The notes under the pieces are model-generated. The model was not told where the DNA came from, searched no databases, and worked only from the letters and a program-made list of their open reading frames with translations. From positions 56,276 to 120,275 of the forward strand of contig JBDLJE010000001.1 in NCBI GenBank assembly GCA_039714575.1: a DNA stretch of 64,000 nt, given 5' to 3'. Numbering within the stretch: the stretch's first letter is position 1; the number at the start of each line of letters is the position of its first letter. Both the position numbers and the translations under genes were made by a program. Below are positions 8,054 through 16,486 of this stretch, piece by piece. Origin of the DNA: Sulfonitrofixus sp039714575. GTDB taxonomy: Bacteria > Campylobacterota > Campylobacteria > Campylobacterales > Sulfurimonadaceae.

Positions 8054-9349
8054 ATGAATCAGAAAAAAGTCGAACTCTTATCACCTGCCGGTAACTTGGA
8101 AAAACTCAAAATAGCACTGGATTATGGTGCTGACGCTGTATATGGCGGTGTGAGTCACTTTTCGCTTCGTATCCGCTCAGGCAAAGAGTTTACGATGGAA
8201 GATTATGAAGCGGGTATCAAGTATGCGCATGAGCGTGGTAAAAAGGTCTATACTACGATAAACGGGTTTCCGTTTAATTCACAGTTGGGTCTGCTGAAAA
8301 AGCATATCGAGAAGATGGCAGACCTTAACCCGGATGCTATGATCGTGGCGACACCGGGTGTTCTTAAACTTTCACAAGAGATCGCTCCGCATATCCCCAA
8401 ACACCTCTCGACACAGGCAAACGTCATGAACGTGCTTGATGCACAGATCTATCATGATATGGGGGCTGAACGTATTATCACCGCGCGCGAGATCTCACTG
8501 CGTGACCTGCAAGAGATCAAAAAAGAGCTTCCATCGTTAGAGCTGGAGGTCTTTGCCCACGGTTCGATGTGTTTTGCCTACTCGGGGCGCTGTCTTATCT
8601 CGACTTTGCAGAGCGGACGTGTGCCTAACCGCGGTTCATGTGCCAATGACTGCCGTTTTCCGTATGAAATGTATGCTGCCAACCCTGAGACGGGTACGCT
8701 CTTTAGACTCGAAGAAGATCCGGGTGTCGGAACGTACATCATGAACTCCAAGGACCTGAATCTTGCTTCGCATATGAAAGAGATCTTGGACAGCGGCTGT
8801 GTGGATTCGGTCAAGATCGAAGGGCGCACCAAAACATCGTACTATGCAGCAACCACAGCAAAAGCGTACCGTATGGCTATTGATGACTATTACAACGATG
8901 AGTTTAACCCAGAGGCTTACCAAAAAGAGATCCACTCTATGCAGAACCGCGGCTTTACGGATGCGTATCTGATAAACCGTCCTTTTGAAAAACACGACAC
9001 GCAGAGCCTGGACTTTACGATGCAGATGGGTACCCATCAGGTCAGCGGCATGGTCACACCGGAGGGAACACACTTCCTCTGTAAGTATAAGACTCTGCCG
9101 GGTGATAAAGTCGAGATCATGTCACCAAAGGGTACGGTGATCGAAGAGGTTGATAACGAGATAGGAACGGTGACTAAAGAGGGTGACACCTACTACATCA
9201 CGTTTAAAAAGCTGCTTGCTGAAAACGGTAAAGAGTGGGAGTCGGTGCACAGCGGTAATGTCAACCCCATAGAGCTGCCGATCAAACTGCCGCAGTACAC
9301 GTTCTTACGGATACCTTCTGAGGGTATCGATCAGTCGCCACCGCAGTAA
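8054..9349 (+). CDS. trhP: U32 family protein, TrhP (YegQ)-like tRNA U34 hydroxylation factor
   Basis: 431 residues. N-terminal TIM-barrel start LLSPAGNLEKLKIALDYGAD and the U32 signature EVFAHGSMCFAYSGRCLIS with clustered cysteines (CANDC follows), which bind an iron-sulfur cluster in the family. Length and sequence fit the YegQ/TrhP subgroup, which makes 5-hydroxyuridine at tRNA position 34 using prephenate, rather than a true protease. The older annotation is peptidase U32 or collagenase. The RBS is weak (GAAAGA). It ends 9 bp before the convergent Omp85 gene. Confidence 0.85.
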   Translation: MNQKKVELLSPAGNLEKLKIALDYGADAVYGGVSHFSLRIRSGKEFTMEDYEAGIKYAHERGKKVYTTINGFPFNSQLGLLKKHIEKMADLNPDAMIVATPGVLKLSQEIAPHIPKHLSTQANVMNVLDAQIYHDMGAERIITAREISLRDLQEIKKELPSLELEVFAHGSMCFAYSGRCLISTLQSGRVPNRGSCANDCRFPYEMYAANPETGTLFRLEEDPGVGTYIMNSKDLNLASHMKEILDSGCVDSVKIEGRTKTSYYAATTAKAYRMAIDDYYNDEFNPEAYQKEIHSMQNRGFTDAYLINRPFEKHDTQSLDFTMQMGTHQVSGMVTPEGTHFLCKYKTLPGDKVEIMSPKGTVIEEVDNEIGTVTKEGDTYYITFKKLLAENGKEWESVHSGNVNPIELPIKLPQYTFLRIPSEGIDQSPPQ

Positions 9350-9358
9350 GCATCCCTC

Positions 9359-10657
9359 TTAAAAGATGTGGTTGAAGTTGACATAGAGACCACTGTCTTC
9401 CACACTCTGACCGTAGTCGATCATGATAATGGTCGCTTGGTTCCAGGCGATACGTACTCCGGCACCGTAGGTGTATCGATAGTCTTTAAGATCAGTATCG
9501 CTGACACGGTCAAAGACCTTACCGCCATCGACAAACGGAACGGCCATAAAATCGAAGGTCTGTCCCAAGGTGTAGAGCTTATAGAAGTTAAAACGCGTTT
9601 CGATGTTTCCAAGCACTTTGACATCAGCCACAAAACGGTCTTGTTGATACCCGCGCAGACTTCGAAGACCGCCTAAACCGTTTTTATGTTCATCGGCAAA
9701 ACTGATAATGCTTTGGTTGTAAAAAGGGGTGTCGCCTTTTTGAACGACGTAGACACCACGAACGGCCAAGGTAAAGAACTTTGCCGTATCGGGTGTATAA
9801 AAATTTCTGGTAGAGAAGCTGTAGCGTTGATGTTTGAAATCACTGCCGAGGAATTTACCGTAAAGCCCAATGGAGAGGTCGTGGATGGAGCCGTTTTTTG
9901 GGTTCGGAGCGAAATCTCGAGAGTCGTAGACGGCAGCCAGTTTGATACCGTTGTCCCAACCACCTTCGTACCCAATAAGACTCTCTTTATCCTCTGCCAA
10001 TTTACTCTGTTGGTTGTGTTGGTCTAAAACGATGGTGTTGTTATAGTCGGTGATGGTCGCATGTGAAAGGTTGACCCCGGCACTAAGACGGACAAGACCG
10101 CCAAAAAAGTCTCGGGCAAGGTTGATCTCGGCTTTGGGTTTGACTAAAAGATAGCGGTTGTAGTAGCGGCTGCCCTGGGTATCGAGGGCATTTTGCTGCT
10201 CTTCAGCCGTTGTATAACTGGTACCCAAGGTGTCACTCAAGTTGTTCATAGATTCGGCCGTTGTCCCAAAATAGTTGGCTTGGGTGTTCTTTTCATAAAC
10301 GATCTCGCCTGTCAGACGAAAAAGAGAGTTACCGATGTAGGGTGCATCATAATGCAGCATATGATAGGACCAACCGTTGGTCGTCTGAAAAAACTGTGCA
10401 TAGAGCTGGTGTTTATAGGGTGTCACTTTAAAAAGTTCACTCTCTCTGTCACCGTTGTCATACAGGTAGACACGCAGACCGTAGCCAAAACCTTTGTCCG
10501 CATCATAGTTGACAAGCGGCAGACCGGTGACATACATGCCTTCTCTTTTGTCCGCGATCTGTTCGGGAGTGAGTGTCGACTTGGTATAGAGCTCCTTGGA
10601 GATATCTTCAGCAAAAAGCACATACAGGGGTAAAAAAAGCAGCCATAAAAATCGCAT
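9359..10657 (-). CDS. Omp85-family outer-membrane barrel without POTRA domains
   Basis: 432 residues with a signal peptide (cleavage probably after LFAED-proximal Ala, about residue 16). The C-terminal half has GLRSLRGYQQDRF, the conserved LRGY/R loop motif of the Omp85 (surface antigen D15) barrel that reaches into the lumen. The protein ends in Phe. It is too short for BamA and has no visible POTRA repeats, so it resembles the short outer-membrane transporters or lipase-linked barrels of the superfamily. The substrate is unknown. AAGG lies 7-8 bases before the ATG. Confidence 0.78.
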   Translation of the reverse strand: MRFLWLLFLPLYVLFAEDISKELYTKSTLTPEQIADKREGMYVTGLPLVNYDADKGFGYGLRVYLYDNGDRESELFKVTPYKHQLYAQFFQTTNGWSYHMLHYDAPYIGNSLFRLTGEIVYEKNTQANYFGTTAESMNNLSDTLGTSYTTAEEQQNALDTQGSRYYNRYLLVKPKAEINLARDFFGGLVRLSAGVNLSHATITDYNNTIVLDQHNQQSKLAEDKESLIGYEGGWDNGIKLAAVYDSRDFAPNPKNGSIHDLSIGLYGKFLGSDFKHQRYSFSTRNFYTPDTAKFFTLAVRGVYVVQKGDTPFYNQSIISFADEHKNGLGGLRSLRGYQQDRFVADVKVLGNIETRFNFYKLYTLGQTFDFMAVPFVDGGKVFDRVSDTDLKDYRYTYGAGVRIAWNQATIIMIDYGQSVEDSGLYVNFNHIF

Positions 10658-10748
10658 AAAAAACCTTGAATTATAGTAAAAGCTTATTTTACAATGAAGA
10701 GTTGAAAATAGAGCTATAGAGTCTTTAAAATACTAATAACGATTTTGC

Positions 10749-10754
10749 TATAAT
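10749..10754 (+). promoter_or_regulatory. -10 element of purE
   Basis: TTGCTATAATTTCG, a perfect TATAAT in the extended context shared by other promoters here. The ~40-nt leader holds a small GGCG-TTA-CGCC hairpin (10772-10782) just upstream of the AGAGGAAA ribosome binding site. Confidence 0.6.
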
Positions 10755-10798
10755 TTCGACAACAAAAAAAAGGCGTTACGCCAAAAAGAGGAAATTCT

Positions 10799-11296
10799 AT
10801 GAAATTCGTTTCAATCATCATCGGAAGTAAAAGCGACTATGAAGTCATGAAGTCATGTGCAGACACACTAGAGGCGTTTGGTGTTCACCACGAACTTATC
10901 ATCTCATCAGCTCACCGTTCACCGGACCGTACAAAAGCCTATATCAAAGATGCTGAGAAAAAAGGGGCGCAGGCCTTTATTGCAGCAGCAGGTATGGCAG
11001 CACACCTTGCAGGTGTTTTAGCTTCTCAGACAGTTAAGCCTATTATCGGTGTTCCGATGAGCGCTTCTGCTCTTAGCGGTATCGATGCACTTCTTTCAAC
11101 AGTACAGATGCCGGCAGGTATGCCTGTTGCAACTGTTGCGATCGGTAAAGCGGGAGCGATAAACTCTGCTTACCTTGCAATGCAGATCCTTGCACTTAAC
11201 GATGAAGATCTTGCAGTAAAACTAAAAGAAGACCGTATCGCTAAAGCGAAAAAAGTTGAGATGGACTCTGTGGAAATAGAGACAATTATCGACTAA
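10799..11296 (+). CDS. purE: N5-carboxyaminoimidazole ribonucleotide mutase
   Basis: 165 residues, class I PurE. It moves the carboxylate of N5-CAIR to C4 in de novo purine synthesis. Visible motifs are IIGSKSDYEVM (residues 7-17), SSAHRSPDRT with the catalytic His (near 40-49), AAAGMAAHLAG and GVPMSASALSGIDALLS. All the usual active-site residues appear present. The PurK partner is not in this window. Strong RBS AGAGGAAA. Confidence 0.94.
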   Translation: MKFVSIIIGSKSDYEVMKSCADTLEAFGVHHELIISSAHRSPDRTKAYIKDAEKKGAQAFIAAAGMAAHLAGVLASQTVKPIIGVPMSASALSGIDALLSTVQMPAGMPVATVAIGKAGAINSAYLAMQILALNDEDLAVKLKEDRIAKAKKVEMDSVEIETIID

Positions 11297-11363
11297 AACA
11301 TCTTACCTGTGACATCAGTTCGCGGGTAAATACTCTCTTTATTCCATTTCCTGGAGCTACATC

Positions 11364-12221
11364 ATGAAAATAGACAATGCCTGTGTTGAATGTATTATCA
11401 ACCAGAGTCGCCGTGTTACTGAAGCGATTCGAGCAGATAGTGCCTTGAGCAAACGTATGGTCGATCGTGTTGAATCCCTGGGTGAGAACTTTGACTTTAC
11501 ACAGTCTCCTCCTGAAGTCGCCTCTGAGGTCTACGAGCAGATGGCAGAACTCGCAGACATGGATGACCTTTACGGCGAGTTAAAAGCACATGCTACCGAA
11601 AAAGCCAAGACCTTCATTCCCCAACTCCACCAAGAACTTGAACACTCTGCAAACAAACTTTTAACAGCTGTTAAGATTGCTGTCGCCGGCAATGTAATAG
11701 ACCTTGCCGCTGAGGTGACCTTTGATCTGAACGAAGAGATGGCGAAGATCTTTGAGACGAACTTTGCCTATGACGATGTCGCTGTTTTGGAAAGTGCATT
11801 GAAAGAGGCTTCGACACTGCTCTATATCGGCGACAACGTAGGCGAACACATCTTCGATTATCTCTGTATTGAGACCTTGCAGCAGCTCTACCCTGAACTT
11901 GAGATCTCCTATATGGTGCGGGGCAACCCTATTATCAATGATGTGACGATGCTTGAGGCAAAAGAGGCCGGTTTCGACACGCTGTGCAACCTGATAGACA
12001 GCGGCGTGAACACCCCCGGTTTCGCTTATGAAAGAGCGAATGAAGCGAGTCAAAAACTCTTTGACGCGGCTGACCTGGTCATCACCAAGGGGATGGGGAA
12101 CTATGAGTGCCTATCGCCGTCACCGCGAACGAACCTCTGCTACCTGTTAAAAGTAAAATGCAATGTCGTTGCGACCTCTCTCGGTCAAAATGTAGGCGAT
12201 ATCGTCTGCAAGATGAACTGA
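11364..12221 (+). CDS. DUF89 (damage-control phosphatase, ARMT1-like) protein
   Basis: 285 residues. It begins with the CVECIINQ Cys-x-x-Cys motif typical of bacterial/archaeal subfamily I DUF89 proteins. The metal-binding signature GDNVGEHIFD follows near residue 156-165, then VRGNPIINDVTMLEA and ITKGMGNYE. Characterised relatives are metal-dependent phosphatases acting on damaged phosphometabolites; the substrate here is unknown. The stop overlaps the start of the next gene by one base (TGATG), so the two are probably translationally coupled. Confidence 0.82.
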   Translation: MKIDNACVECIINQSRRVTEAIRADSALSKRMVDRVESLGENFDFTQSPPEVASEVYEQMAELADMDDLYGELKAHATEKAKTFIPQLHQELEHSANKLLTAVKIAVAGNVIDLAAEVTFDLNEEMAKIFETNFAYDDVAVLESALKEASTLLYIGDNVGEHIFDYLCIETLQQLYPELEISYMVRGNPIINDVTMLEAKEAGFDTLCNLIDSGVNTPGFAYERANEASQKLFDAADLVITKGMGNYECLSPSPRTNLCYLLKVKCNVVATSLGQNVGDIVCKMN

Positions 12222-12649
12222 TGTATTCACGTTCATTAGTCTTCGCCCAATTCTCTCTTATCGGCTTGATGGTCATCTACTCCCGCGGCATCTTCTCTTC
12301 ATGGACCGGGGTGGCGATACTGCTTGCAGGTGCTCTTGTCGGACTGTGGGCCATAGGGCACAACCGCGGGGGCAACTTTCATATACGCCCGGACATGAAA
12401 GAGGGTTGTGAACTCATCACTACCGGACCATACCGTTTTGTGCGCCATCCTATGTATACCTCGGTCATGTTGATGACACTGGCCCTGGCTGTTGCGACAC
12501 CCATCTATTTAGAGTGGAGCAGTTTGGCTCTTTTGATCGTTGTCCTGGCTTTGAAAGCAGTTAGAGAAGAGAGACTTTGGTGCGAAGGCAGTGAGGAGTA
12601 TAAGGCTTATATGAAAAAGACTAAAAAGTTTATTCCGTTCATCTATTAG
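12221..12649 (+). CDS. Isoprenylcysteine carboxyl methyltransferase (ICMT/PEMT)-family membrane protein
   Basis: 142 residues with about four hydrophobic segments. The family core TTGPYRFVRHPMYTS is followed by a long hydrophobic stretch and then EERLW and EYKAYMKKT, as in bacterial ICMT-like/phospholipid methyltransferases that use S-adenosylmethionine. The true substrate is unknown. The frame is open further upstream from 12107, but that part lies inside the DUF89 gene; ATG 12221 gives a normal-length protein coupled to DUF89. Confidence 0.82.
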   Translation: MYSRSLVFAQFSLIGLMVIYSRGIFSSWTGVAILLAGALVGLWAIGHNRGGNFHIRPDMKEGCELITTGPYRFVRHPMYTSVMLMTLALAVATPIYLEWSSLALLIVVLALKAVREERLWCEGSEEYKAYMKKTKKFIPFIY

Positions 12650-12722
12650 TGACTGTTGATCAGCTCTTACATGTTCACGCTAAACGCGGTGCCTTAAATG
12701 TAAAGGCTGAATGTAAAAATGC

Positions 12723-12728
12723 TATAAT
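12723..12728 (+). promoter_or_regulatory. -10 element of glyQ
   Basis: ATGCTATAATGCGC, a perfect TATAAT, 27 bases before the glyQ start. It probably also drives the helicase gene that follows glyQ. Confidence 0.6.
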
Positions 12729-12755
12729 GCGCTCAATTATCTATTTGGGGATTTA

Positions 12756-13637
12756 ATGATTACGTTTAGCGATCTACTTTTAAAACTGCAAGAATTTTGG
12801 AAAGAGCAGGGTTGTAACATTGTTCAGCCTTACGATATCCCGTCAGGTGCGGGAACATTCCACCCGGCGACTTTTTTACGTTCACTCGACTCACAACCGT
12901 GGTCGGTAGCTTATGTGGCACCGTCACGCCGTCCGACAGACGGCCGTTACGGGGAGAACCCGAACCGTCTCGGAAGCTACTACCAGTTTCAGGCACTGAT
13001 CAAACCAAGCCCGGACAACATCCAGGAACTTTACCTTAAAAGTCTGGAGTACCTTGGTCTGAACCTGCAAGACCATGACATCCGTTTTGTCGAAGACAAC
13101 TGGGAATCACCGACACTCGGTGCCTGGGGACTAGGCTGGGAAGTGTGGCTAAACGGCATGGAAGTGACGCAGTTCACTTATTTCCAGCAGGTCGGCGGGA
13201 TCGCCTGTGACCCTGTCGCGGTTGAGATCACCTACGGAACAGAGCGTTTGGCGATGTACCTTCAGGGTGTGGACTCGGTCTTTGACATTGTCTGGAACGA
13301 AAACGAGCACGGCAAGACGCTTTATCGTGACATCCATAAAGAGAGTGAGATACAGTTCTCTAAATACAACTTCGAAGTGGCCGACACTGACATGTTGTTC
13401 GCCGACTTTGATGCTAAAGCTAAAGAGTGTAAACGTGCCTTGGAGGCAGGTCTTCCTCTCCCTGCATATGACCTCTGTATGGCAGCATCAAATACGTTCA
13501 ATACACTGGATGCACGCAAGGCAGTCTCTCAAACAGAACGTGCCAACTACATCTTGCAGATCCGCGAACTCTCAAAAGGGTGTGCGGAACTTTACAAAGA
13601 ACAGGAAGCTGAACGTCTAGAACGCGTTAAAGCCTAG
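12756..13637 (+). CDS. glyQ: Glycyl-tRNA synthetase alpha subunit
   Basis: 293 residues, the normal length for the alpha chain of the bacterial alpha2beta2 enzyme that charges tRNA-Gly. Class II motifs are visible: QPYDIPSGAGTFHPATFLR at the start, VAPSRRPTDGRYGENPNR and GGIACDPVAVEITYGTERLAMYLQGV. The beta subunit gene (glyS) is not adjacent, which is unlike the glyQS operon of many bacteria but common in this phylum. GGGG upstream serves as RBS. The helicase gene starts 6 bp after the stop. Confidence 0.96.
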   Translation: MITFSDLLLKLQEFWKEQGCNIVQPYDIPSGAGTFHPATFLRSLDSQPWSVAYVAPSRRPTDGRYGENPNRLGSYYQFQALIKPSPDNIQELYLKSLEYLGLNLQDHDIRFVEDNWESPTLGAWGLGWEVWLNGMEVTQFTYFQQVGGIACDPVAVEITYGTERLAMYLQGVDSVFDIVWNENEHGKTLYRDIHKESEIQFSKYNFEVADTDMLFADFDAKAKECKRALEAGLPLPAYDLCMAASNTFNTLDARKAVSQTERANYILQIRELSKGCAELYKEQEAERLERVKA

Positions 13638-13643
13638 TACTAC

Positions 13644-15929
13644 ATGACGGAGGTCTCCGTCAAAACCCTCAAAGCAGACGTGATGAAAATACTTATCGGC
13701 CAAATCGACAAGATCATCTTTGAACAAGAGGGCTTTTTTATCGGTGTCCTTAAGTCCGGTGAGAAGATACAAGGCGAATATCACGAAAGTGAGGTCAGCA
13801 ACCTTGTTGATGCCGCGGTCACGCTAAAAGGCGAGTACACCGAACACCAAAAACACGGCAAATCATTTCTCTTCGAGACCATTACGGTCAACCAAAACGA
13901 ACTCTTCTTTTTTCTTAACCGTGTTGTCAAAGGTTTTCCGAAAAAGGTGACAGCAGACCTTATAGAGAAGTTTGGCGAAGAGGGTCTGGTCGACATTCTG
14001 GACAATGACATCGAGAGGCTTTTAGAGTTTAAAGGCATCAAGAAAAAACGTCTGGCCAAGATGCAGTCACGCTGGAAACAGTTCCGCTCTCTTCGGGAGT
14101 TGGGTTCCTTTCTCTCCCCTTTCGGTGTGACACCGGGCATACTCTCTATCATCGCGGGTGCGATGAAAGAGGTGGAGAACCCTGCCGAGAAGATCAAAAA
14201 CAACCCCTATGTCTTAACTTCTATACGCGGTATCGGTTTTAAACGTGCTGATGAGATCGCTCTTAACATGGGCATCGACCCGCTTTCGGAAAAACGGGTC
14301 AGCTCCGCGATGGACTTTGCCCTCAACGAGTACTGCGACCAGCAGGGTAACTCCTGTGTTGAAAAGAGCCTGCTGTTTGAACAGCTGGATAACCTGTTGG
14401 AGTTTAGCGGACAAAACAGTACCTATGACATGGTCTTGCTTGAACGTGTGAATGAAGGGAGTATCTATCCGCTTGCGAACCACCGTTATGCACCCGACAG
14501 ACTTTATGAGGCAGAGAAGTTCCTGTTTGACGAGTTCAAACGGCGTGCCAAGGTTGACAACGGCGTCATTGTCAAAGATCTGGACGCTTTTGTGACTAAA
14601 GGCGGTCTGCAGCTTGGAGAGCAGCAGCGTGAAGCAGTCGAGGTGATCAACAGCGGAAAAGGTATTCTCTGTCTGGTCGGTTACGCCGGTACAGGAAAAA
14701 GTACGACTGCCCGTACTGTCTTAGATGTTTTGGCTCAGCGTTACAAGGCTGAGTCTGTCATCACCTGTGCTTTGAGCGGTATCGCTTCTCAACGAATTGC
14801 AGAGACGACCGGGTATGCCAGTGCAACGATCCAAAGTCTTTTAGTGAAGTTTGAAGACCGTGACACGCTGCCGTACGAGGTGGTGTTGATCGATGAAGCA
14901 TCGATGATCAACTCGCTCCTTTTTGCCCGACTTCTCTCAAAAGTGGCAAGAGATGCGGTTATTATCATTGTCGGGGATGATGCACAGCTGCCGCCTATTG
15001 GTGCCGGTGATGTCCTGAGTGACTTGCTCCGTCTTGAACTCACGCCTATCGTCAAACTGACCAAGATCTACCGCCAAAGTGAAGAGCAGGCGATCGCTCT
15101 GATCGCTAACGACATTCGCCAAGGTATAGTTCCTCAATACACGCAAGCCTACGATGACTTCTCTTTTATTCATGTAGACATCGAAAACTACTATGCAAGA
15201 CGTGCCAACGCTTCACAGAGTGAGTTGGCAGAGCTTCGCCAGGAGAATGCCGAGGGCATCGTGCGTGAACTGATGCACAGAGCGGTGAATTACATTCCCA
15301 AAGCACGTCGTTACCTGGCACAAAAAGAGATCAAAGAGTACCTTAACTACTTTCAGGTCATTACTCCGATGAAAGGCGGTACACTCGGTGTGGACAATTT
15401 GAACACCGTGTTGCAGTCGTACTTTAATCCCAACCCAAAACAGCTTGTCAAAAAAGGCGAACGTGAATACCGTCTTTTGGACAAGGTGGTGCACACGAAA
15501 AACGAGAACATGCCCTCTTGGAATATGGAGGGATTTAAAAACGGTGACGAGAGCAGTGAAAGACGGATCTTTAACGGCATGGGCGGTCTGCTGTTCAAGA
15601 TCGATGAAGAAGAGGAGTTGGTCTATGTGGTCTATCCCAATGAAGATACAGTGGCACAGTACTCATATGAGCAGCTTAAAAGCCACCTGATGCTTTCGTA
15701 TGCGCTGACCATCCACAAAGTACAGGGGATGGAGTACGATGTGGTGGTGATGCCGATGAGCTTCTCACACTTCATCATGCACAACACCAAACTTCTTTAT
15801 ACCGCGATAACACGGGCAAAACATAAGTGTTATATCATAGGTGAGGGCAGTGCTTTTGAGTCTGCCTGTAGACGTTTAGAAGTGACTAAAAGAGATACGG
15901 TAATGGCAGAGTTGGGCGGGCTGCACTAA
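13644..15929 (+). CDS. RecD2-like superfamily 1 DNA helicase
   Basis: 761 residues. An OB-like N-terminal segment and helix-hairpin-helix repeats (around 118-140 and 188-210, including GIGFKRADEIALNMGI) are followed by the helicase core. Walker A is GYAGTGKS at 346-353, then IDEASM, GDDAQLPPIGAGDV, LTKIYRQS and, near the end, SYALTIHKVQGMEYDVVV and LYTAITRAKHK. This is the order of RecD2/TraA-type 5'-3' helicases that work without RecBC. ATG 13644 has no clear RBS; ATG 13683 is an alternative. A hairpin (13645-13662) sits on the first start codon. Confidence 0.85.
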   Translation: MTEVSVKTLKADVMKILIGQIDKIIFEQEGFFIGVLKSGEKIQGEYHESEVSNLVDAAVTLKGEYTEHQKHGKSFLFETITVNQNELFFFLNRVVKGFPKKVTADLIEKFGEEGLVDILDNDIERLLEFKGIKKKRLAKMQSRWKQFRSLRELGSFLSPFGVTPGILSIIAGAMKEVENPAEKIKNNPYVLTSIRGIGFKRADEIALNMGIDPLSEKRVSSAMDFALNEYCDQQGNSCVEKSLLFEQLDNLLEFSGQNSTYDMVLLERVNEGSIYPLANHRYAPDRLYEAEKFLFDEFKRRAKVDNGVIVKDLDAFVTKGGLQLGEQQREAVEVINSGKGILCLVGYAGTGKSTTARTVLDVLAQRYKAESVITCALSGIASQRIAETTGYASATIQSLLVKFEDRDTLPYEVVLIDEASMINSLLFARLLSKVARDAVIIIVGDDAQLPPIGAGDVLSDLLRLELTPIVKLTKIYRQSEEQAIALIANDIRQGIVPQYTQAYDDFSFIHVDIENYYARRANASQSELAELRQENAEGIVRELMHRAVNYIPKARRYLAQKEIKEYLNYFQVITPMKGGTLGVDNLNTVLQSYFNPNPKQLVKKGEREYRLLDKVVHTKNENMPSWNMEGFKNGDESSERRIFNGMGGLLFKIDEEEELVYVVYPNEDTVAQYSYEQLKSHLMLSYALTIHKVQGMEYDVVVMPMSFSHFIMHNTKLLYTAITRAKHKCYIIGEGSAFESACRRLEVTKRDTVMAELGGLH

Positions 15930-15933
15930 AAGG

Positions 15934-16344
15934 CTAAGCGCTTTTGGTCTGACAGCTGGGGCAGGTTCCATTAAGTACAACACTGGAGTGGTGAAGAGAG
16001 AAACCGCTTTTTGTCTCTGCAGAATCGATCAGCTCATCAAGGCACTGGTGCATATCGGTGACACTTCCGCATTGATCACAGGCAAGGTGGATATGCGGTT
16101 TTTTCATTAGCTCGTATTGGAGTTTGTGCTTTGGTACTTTGATCACTTCCAAGATACCGGTCTGGTACATATGGTTAACGTTTTTATAGACAGTAGCAAG
16201 CGAGATACTCGGAAAGCTGCTTCGTAAGATCTCAAAGAGATGGTCCACATCAATATGCCCGGCTTTTTCGATCTCATTGAGTATCGCTGTTCTTTGCGGG
16301 GTTACCTTTAAAGAGTGTTGTTTCAGAAGTCCGGCATGCTGCAT
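15934..16344 (-). CDS. Fur-family transcriptional regulator, probably PerR-like
   Basis: About 136 residues (140 if the upstream ATG at 16356 is used; GGA lies before the inner ATG). It has the winged helix VTPQRTAILNEIEK...SLATVYKNVNHM and the metal sites HIHLACDQCG and CPSCQ, forming the two CxxC structural zinc site of Fur/PerR proteins. It represses in response to metal or peroxide. Divergent placement from cytochrome c peroxidase and the dyad between them favour a PerR-type peroxide regulator; this is inference. It ends 4 bp from the convergent helicase gene end. Confidence 0.85.
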   Translation of the reverse strand: MQHAGLLKQHSLKVTPQRTAILNEIEKAGHIDVDHLFEILRSSFPSISLATVYKNVNHMYQTGILEVIKVPKHKLQYELMKKPHIHLACDQCGSVTDMHQCLDELIDSAETKSGFSLHHSSVVLNGTCPSCQTKSA

Positions 16345-16393
16345 CTTAATGTCCATTTTATAGATTTTTATTATGCAAGTATATCAGACTATA

Positions 16394-16435
16394 TTAAACA
16401 ATAAAAACATTTAAAGGAAAATAATTATTGTTTAA
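16394..16435. promoter_or_regulatory. Candidate PerR/Fur operator spanning both divergent promoters
   Basis: A perfect 11-bp inverted repeat, TTAAACAATAA (16394-16404) and TTATTGTTTAA (16425-16435), separated by 20 bp. The right arm contains TTATTG placed exactly 17 bp before TATACT (16448-16453), the likely promoter of ccp. The left arm holds the mirror TTATTG 15 bp before TATACT on the minus strand (16378-16383), the likely promoter of the regulator gene. A regulator bound here could control both genes. Confidence 0.55.
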
Positions 16436-16486
16436 GTTATATCCTTATATACTGCCGCCATAAAAAAATAACACAAAAGGTAGAGG

